A DNA stretch of 64,000 nucleotides from Labedella endophytica (lineage in GTDB: Bacteria; Actinomycetota; Actinomycetes; Actinomycetales; Microbacteriaceae): NCBI RefSeq assembly GCF_003990045.1, contig NZ_RZGZ01000006.1:1-64000 (forward strand), given 5' to 3'. Of this stretch, positions 59,901 to 64,000 are shown piece after piece. Below the pieces are notes generated by a model. The model worked only from the letters and a program-made list of their open reading frames with translations, was not told the DNA's origin and did no database searches. The translations under genes were made by a program, and so were the position numbers. Position 1 is the first letter of the stretch; the number at the start of each line of letters is the position of its first letter.

Positions 59901-62291
59901 TCAGGCGTCGGTCGGGGTGTCCTCGCCGGCGTCGGCGCGGGAGCCGCGGCGCGCGCGCAGGCCGATGGCCGCGGCACCCGCGGCGACGAGAGCCGCGGCG
60001 GCGGCGATGACCCCGCCCGTCTCGGCTCCCGTCGCGGCGAGGCCTCCCCCGGAGCCCGAGCCGTTGCCCGATCCGCCGCCGTTGCCGACCCCGGATCCGC
60101 CGGACGGGCTCGGGGACGGCGACGGGGCGCCGGTCGGTCCCGCGGTGGGCGTGGCCGTAGGCGATCCCGTGGGCGTCGGCTCCGGCGTCGGGGTCGGGGT
60201 CGGCGCCGGCTCGAGCTGGACCGTCGGCAGCACCTGGACGACCGCCGGGCGCGGCTGCGCGACGGAGCCGACGAGGCGAGCGGACGGGTCGTTCGCGTAG
60301 TCGGGGAAGTAGGACGTCGGCGCTTCGAACGAACCGTCCTCGCCGGGGTGCTGCACCGAGACGAAGACGTGCTGGTCGGCATCGCGGATCACCGGGCCGC
60401 ACGTCTCCGCCTCGCGCGGAACCGAGAGGAACTGCTGCACGTTGCCGCGGTCCGCTCCCTCGAGCGAGACCTTGAAGAGGCCGTCGTTGTAGCCGATCCC
60501 GTCGGGAGCGCCGTCCGTCGAGATCCAGAGGTTGCCCACGGAGTCGAACGCGAGGTTGTCCGGGCAGGAGATCGGCGAGACCTGCTCCTGCGGGAAGCCG
60601 GAGAAGTACACGACGTCGCCCTGTGCGTAGTCGCCGCACAGCATGAGGAGGTTCCAGGTGAACGTGGTGCCCGTCTGGTCGCCGCCGTCCTCCGTGATCT
60701 CGACGATGTGGCCGTCACGGTTCTGCAGGCGCGGGTTGACCTCGGTCGCCCCCTCGGTGCCCTCGTTGCCACGGTTGGAGTTGTTCGTGCAGGCGACGTA
60801 GATCTTGCCCGTGATGAGGTTCGGCTCGACGTCCTCGCACCGGTCCATCTTCGTGGCCCCTGCGATGTCGGCGGCCAACCGCGTGTTCACGAGGACCTCC
60901 TCGACGCTCATGCCCGCGATCGCGGACGCACCGGAGACCACGAGCGGGATCCACTGCCCGGTTCCGTCGAACGAGCCGTCGGAGGGGACGGCGCCCGTGC
61001 CGTCGATCTCGGAAGTGGGCGAGTCGCCGGCGAAACGAGCGACGTAGAGGTCGCCCTCCTCGAGGATGGTCAGGTTGTGCGCGCGGTCGCCCTCGATGTA
61101 GCTCTTCTGCGACACGAACTTGTAGAGGTAGTCGAACCGCTCATCGTCGCCCATGTAGGCGACGACCTTGCCGTTCGGCGCCACGATGACGTTCGCGCCC
61201 TCGTGCTTGAGGCGACCCATCGCGGTGTGCTTCCGCGGGGTGGACGTCGGGTCGAAGGGGTCGACCTCGACGATCCAGCCGAAGCGGTTCACCTCGTTCT
61301 CGTACCCCGCGGTGCGCGCGTCGAACCGGGGGTCGTCGAGTTCCCACTGGCGGGCGGTCGCGCCGGGTGCGAGGCCGTAGCGCTTCTCGGCGGCGGAGGT
61401 GCCGGCCGACCGGAAGTAGCCGTTGAAGTTCTCCTCGCCGGAGAGGATCGTGCCCCACGGGGTCGTGCCGCCGGCGCAGTTTCCGAGCGTGCCGAGCACG
61501 GTACGACCCGACGGGTCGGCCGTCGTCTTCAACAGGTCGGAGCCCGCGGCCGCTCCCGTCATCGTGTACGGGGTGTCGATGAGGAAGCGGCGGTTGTGCT
61601 CGCCGCCGCGGACGTACTCCCAGGGACGGTCGACGGCCTCGCGCACGAGCTCCACGACCGACAGGCCGTGCGCGGCGCGACCGACGGCTCGGATCCGTTC
61701 GAGGTCCGAGGCGAGCTCGCTCTCGGAGAACATGATCGTCTCGTTGGTGTACTCGTGGTTCACGAAGAGCAGCGCGCGCAGTCGATCCGTTCCAGGGAGC
61801 TCGACGATGTCGGTGTAGTCGTTGTTGTAGCCGAACTGACCCGCCTGGGCCGCCGCGGTCTGGTTCGAGATGTCGAACTCGGCGCTGTCGGTGAAGAGCG
61901 GGTCGCCCCAGCGGATGATCGGCTGCCAGGAGAAGCCCTCGGGAACGGTGAACGCGTCGACTGTGTACGGTACGGGATCGATGGGGGTGAAGGACAACGC
62001 CGACGGCACGAAGGCCGCGACCGGACCGCCGGTCGCCGCAGCGGCCGAACCGGCGCGGGAGAGTCCGAGCGATCCGGCGGCGACGGTGACGACGCCCGCG
62101 AGTCCGAGGCCGAGCGCGGTCCGCCGAGACACCTGCGCCTGCACGATGTCACGGAAGTAGCCGTTCTGGGACGTGTTGCAGACGCCGGAGGAGCACGCGT
62201 TGGCGCACTTGAGGGCGCACGTCACGGCGCTGCGCTTACCCTTCACGTGACCGGCCATGGGGAGATCGATGCGTCGCAGAGATGTGGTCAT
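59901..62291 (-). CDS. phoX: PhoX-family phosphatase with C-terminal LAXTG sorting signal
   Basis: 796 residues, DUF839/PhoX beta-propeller alkaline phosphatase (calcium and iron dependent in characterised members). N-terminal Cys-rich CALKCANAC, then twin-arginine SRRTALG and a hydrophobic core near residues 55-75 for Tat export. Catalytic-domain landmarks: VNHEYTNETIMF, GNCAGGTTPWGTILSGEENFNGYF, GRLKHEGANVIV, CEDVEPN and CPDNLAFD. The last ~100 residues are a Pro/Thr then Gly/Ser-rich stalk, LAATGAE, a membrane helix and RARR: a class E-type sortase signal. So it appears anchored to the wall. Start ATG 62291. Confidence 0.9.
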   Translation of the reverse strand: MTTSLRRIDLPMAGHVKGKRSAVTCALKCANACSSGVCNTSQNGYFRDIVQAQVSRRTALGLGLAGVVTVAAGSLGLSRAGSAAAATGGPVAAFVPSALSFTPIDPVPYTVDAFTVPEGFSWQPIIRWGDPLFTDSAEFDISNQTAAAQAGQFGYNNDYTDIVELPGTDRLRALLFVNHEYTNETIMFSESELASDLERIRAVGRAAHGLSVVELVREAVDRPWEYVRGGEHNRRFLIDTPYTMTGAAAGSDLLKTTADPSGRTVLGTLGNCAGGTTPWGTILSGEENFNGYFRSAGTSAAEKRYGLAPGATARQWELDDPRFDARTAGYENEVNRFGWIVEVDPFDPTSTPRKHTAMGRLKHEGANVIVAPNGKVVAYMGDDERFDYLYKFVSQKSYIEGDRAHNLTILEEGDLYVARFAGDSPTSEIDGTGAVPSDGSFDGTGQWIPLVVSGASAIAGMSVEEVLVNTRLAADIAGATKMDRCEDVEPNLITGKIYVACTNNSNRGNEGTEGATEVNPRLQNRDGHIVEITEDGGDQTGTTFTWNLLMLCGDYAQGDVVYFSGFPQEQVSPISCPDNLAFDSVGNLWISTDGAPDGIGYNDGLFKVSLEGADRGNVQQFLSVPREAETCGPVIRDADQHVFVSVQHPGEDGSFEAPTSYFPDYANDPSARLVGSVAQPRPAVVQVLPTVQLEPAPTPTPTPEPTPTGSPTATPTAGPTGAPSPSPSPSGGSGVGNGGGSGNGSGSGGGLAATGAETGGVIAAAAALVAAGAAAIGLRARRGSRADAGEDTPTDA

Positions 62292-62427
62292 GACCTGTCT
62301 TTCCGTCGAGGGGGCGAGCTCGCACCACTCAAACAGGGCACACCGAACACTTCGTCGCCGCGGGATGACGCCGAGGGGAACCGCAGGTGAACAGGGAGCG
62401 TCGGCTCTCGACGGGAGTGTGAACGCA

Positions 62428-62460
62428 CGTGGCGCCGCCCCGGTGAGGGGCGGCGCCACG
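62428..62460 (-). terminator. Hairpin after leuA
   Basis: 14-bp perfect arms (62428-62441, 62447-62460), 5-nt loop, 38 bp after the leuA stop; no T-tract. Confidence 0.7.
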
Positions 62461-62498
62461 GAGGTCCAGATCGGCGCGGGGCCGCGGGCGGGCCGAGG

Positions 62499-64000
<1,502 letters not shown>

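Overview
High-GC (roughly two-thirds G+C) chromosomal DNA of an actinobacterium, most likely a member of the Microbacteriaceae. Evidence: mycothiol ligase (MshC), RbpA, PafB/PafC, a QcrCAB-CtaCDEF supercomplex with a diheme QcrC, DUF3043 and 13E12-type DUF222/HNH proteins, and many GTG starts. Genus cannot be fixed from the sequence. No phage, integrase, transposase or CRISPR array was seen; the window is mainly conserved backbone with one small accessory segment.

Layout. (1) 1-3290: tandem repeats at the 3' end of an SGNH hydrolase, a divergent helicase, a repeat-bearing intergenic stretch and tRNA-Leu(GAG). (2) 3473-21566: a block that follows the mycobacterial order dapE2-like, uppP, mshC, PAC2, HAD, trmI, pafB, pafC, tatA, tatC, helY, lnt, rbpA. 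It is interrupted at 7037-10237 by an accessory segment (intergenic repeats, DUF222/HNH nuclease, lipoprotein, PKD protein). The pupylation genes (arc/mpa, dop, pup, pafA, prcBA), usually between trmI and pafB, are absent from that place. (3) 21667-31207: GDPD, SDR, old-yellow-enzyme reductase, S9 peptidase, a YrhK/S4/antitoxin trio, the PTS-dependent dihydroxyacetone kinase operon dhaK-dhaL-dhaM, and trpD. (4) 31351-40304: the respiratory cluster ctaE-qcrC-qcrA-qcrB and, in the opposite direction, ctaC-ctaD-ctaF-GNAT, then the Fe-S carrier gene erpA. (5) 40383-50684: M20 peptidase, DUF3043, hisD-nrdR-pyrD, a low-complexity membrane protein, tRNA-Met(CAT), a GT4 glycosyltransferase, a DMT/NIPA-like membrane protein, def and tRNA-Asn(GTT). 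(6) 50753-59746: dus-dgt-dnaG-ABC ATPase, ybaK, recO-uppS-dsbA-small ORF, and a TRIC-like channel. (7) 59901-64000: a cell-wall-anchored PhoX phosphatase and leuA, cut by the window end.

How it works together. Envelope precursor recycling (UppP, UppS, Lnt), thiol metabolism (MshC, DsbA-like), protein export (TatAC), DNA-damage control (PafBC) and aerobic respiration (bcc-aa3) dominate. A recurring regulatory theme is a TANNNT -10 element 6-8 nt upstream of an ATG or GTG, implying leaderless mRNAs at about fifteen genes. Convergent gene pairs share long, near-perfect hairpin terminators.

Most novel-looking points: a PafBC/RecA-NDp-like promoter in front of the DUF222/HNH gene, a sigma-R-type promoter in front of rbpA, the missing pupylation genes, a PhoX enzyme with a LAATG sorting signal, an SDR without Tyr in the YxxxK register, and the tandem duplication of a gene 3' end. 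I found no convincing wholly new multi-gene system.
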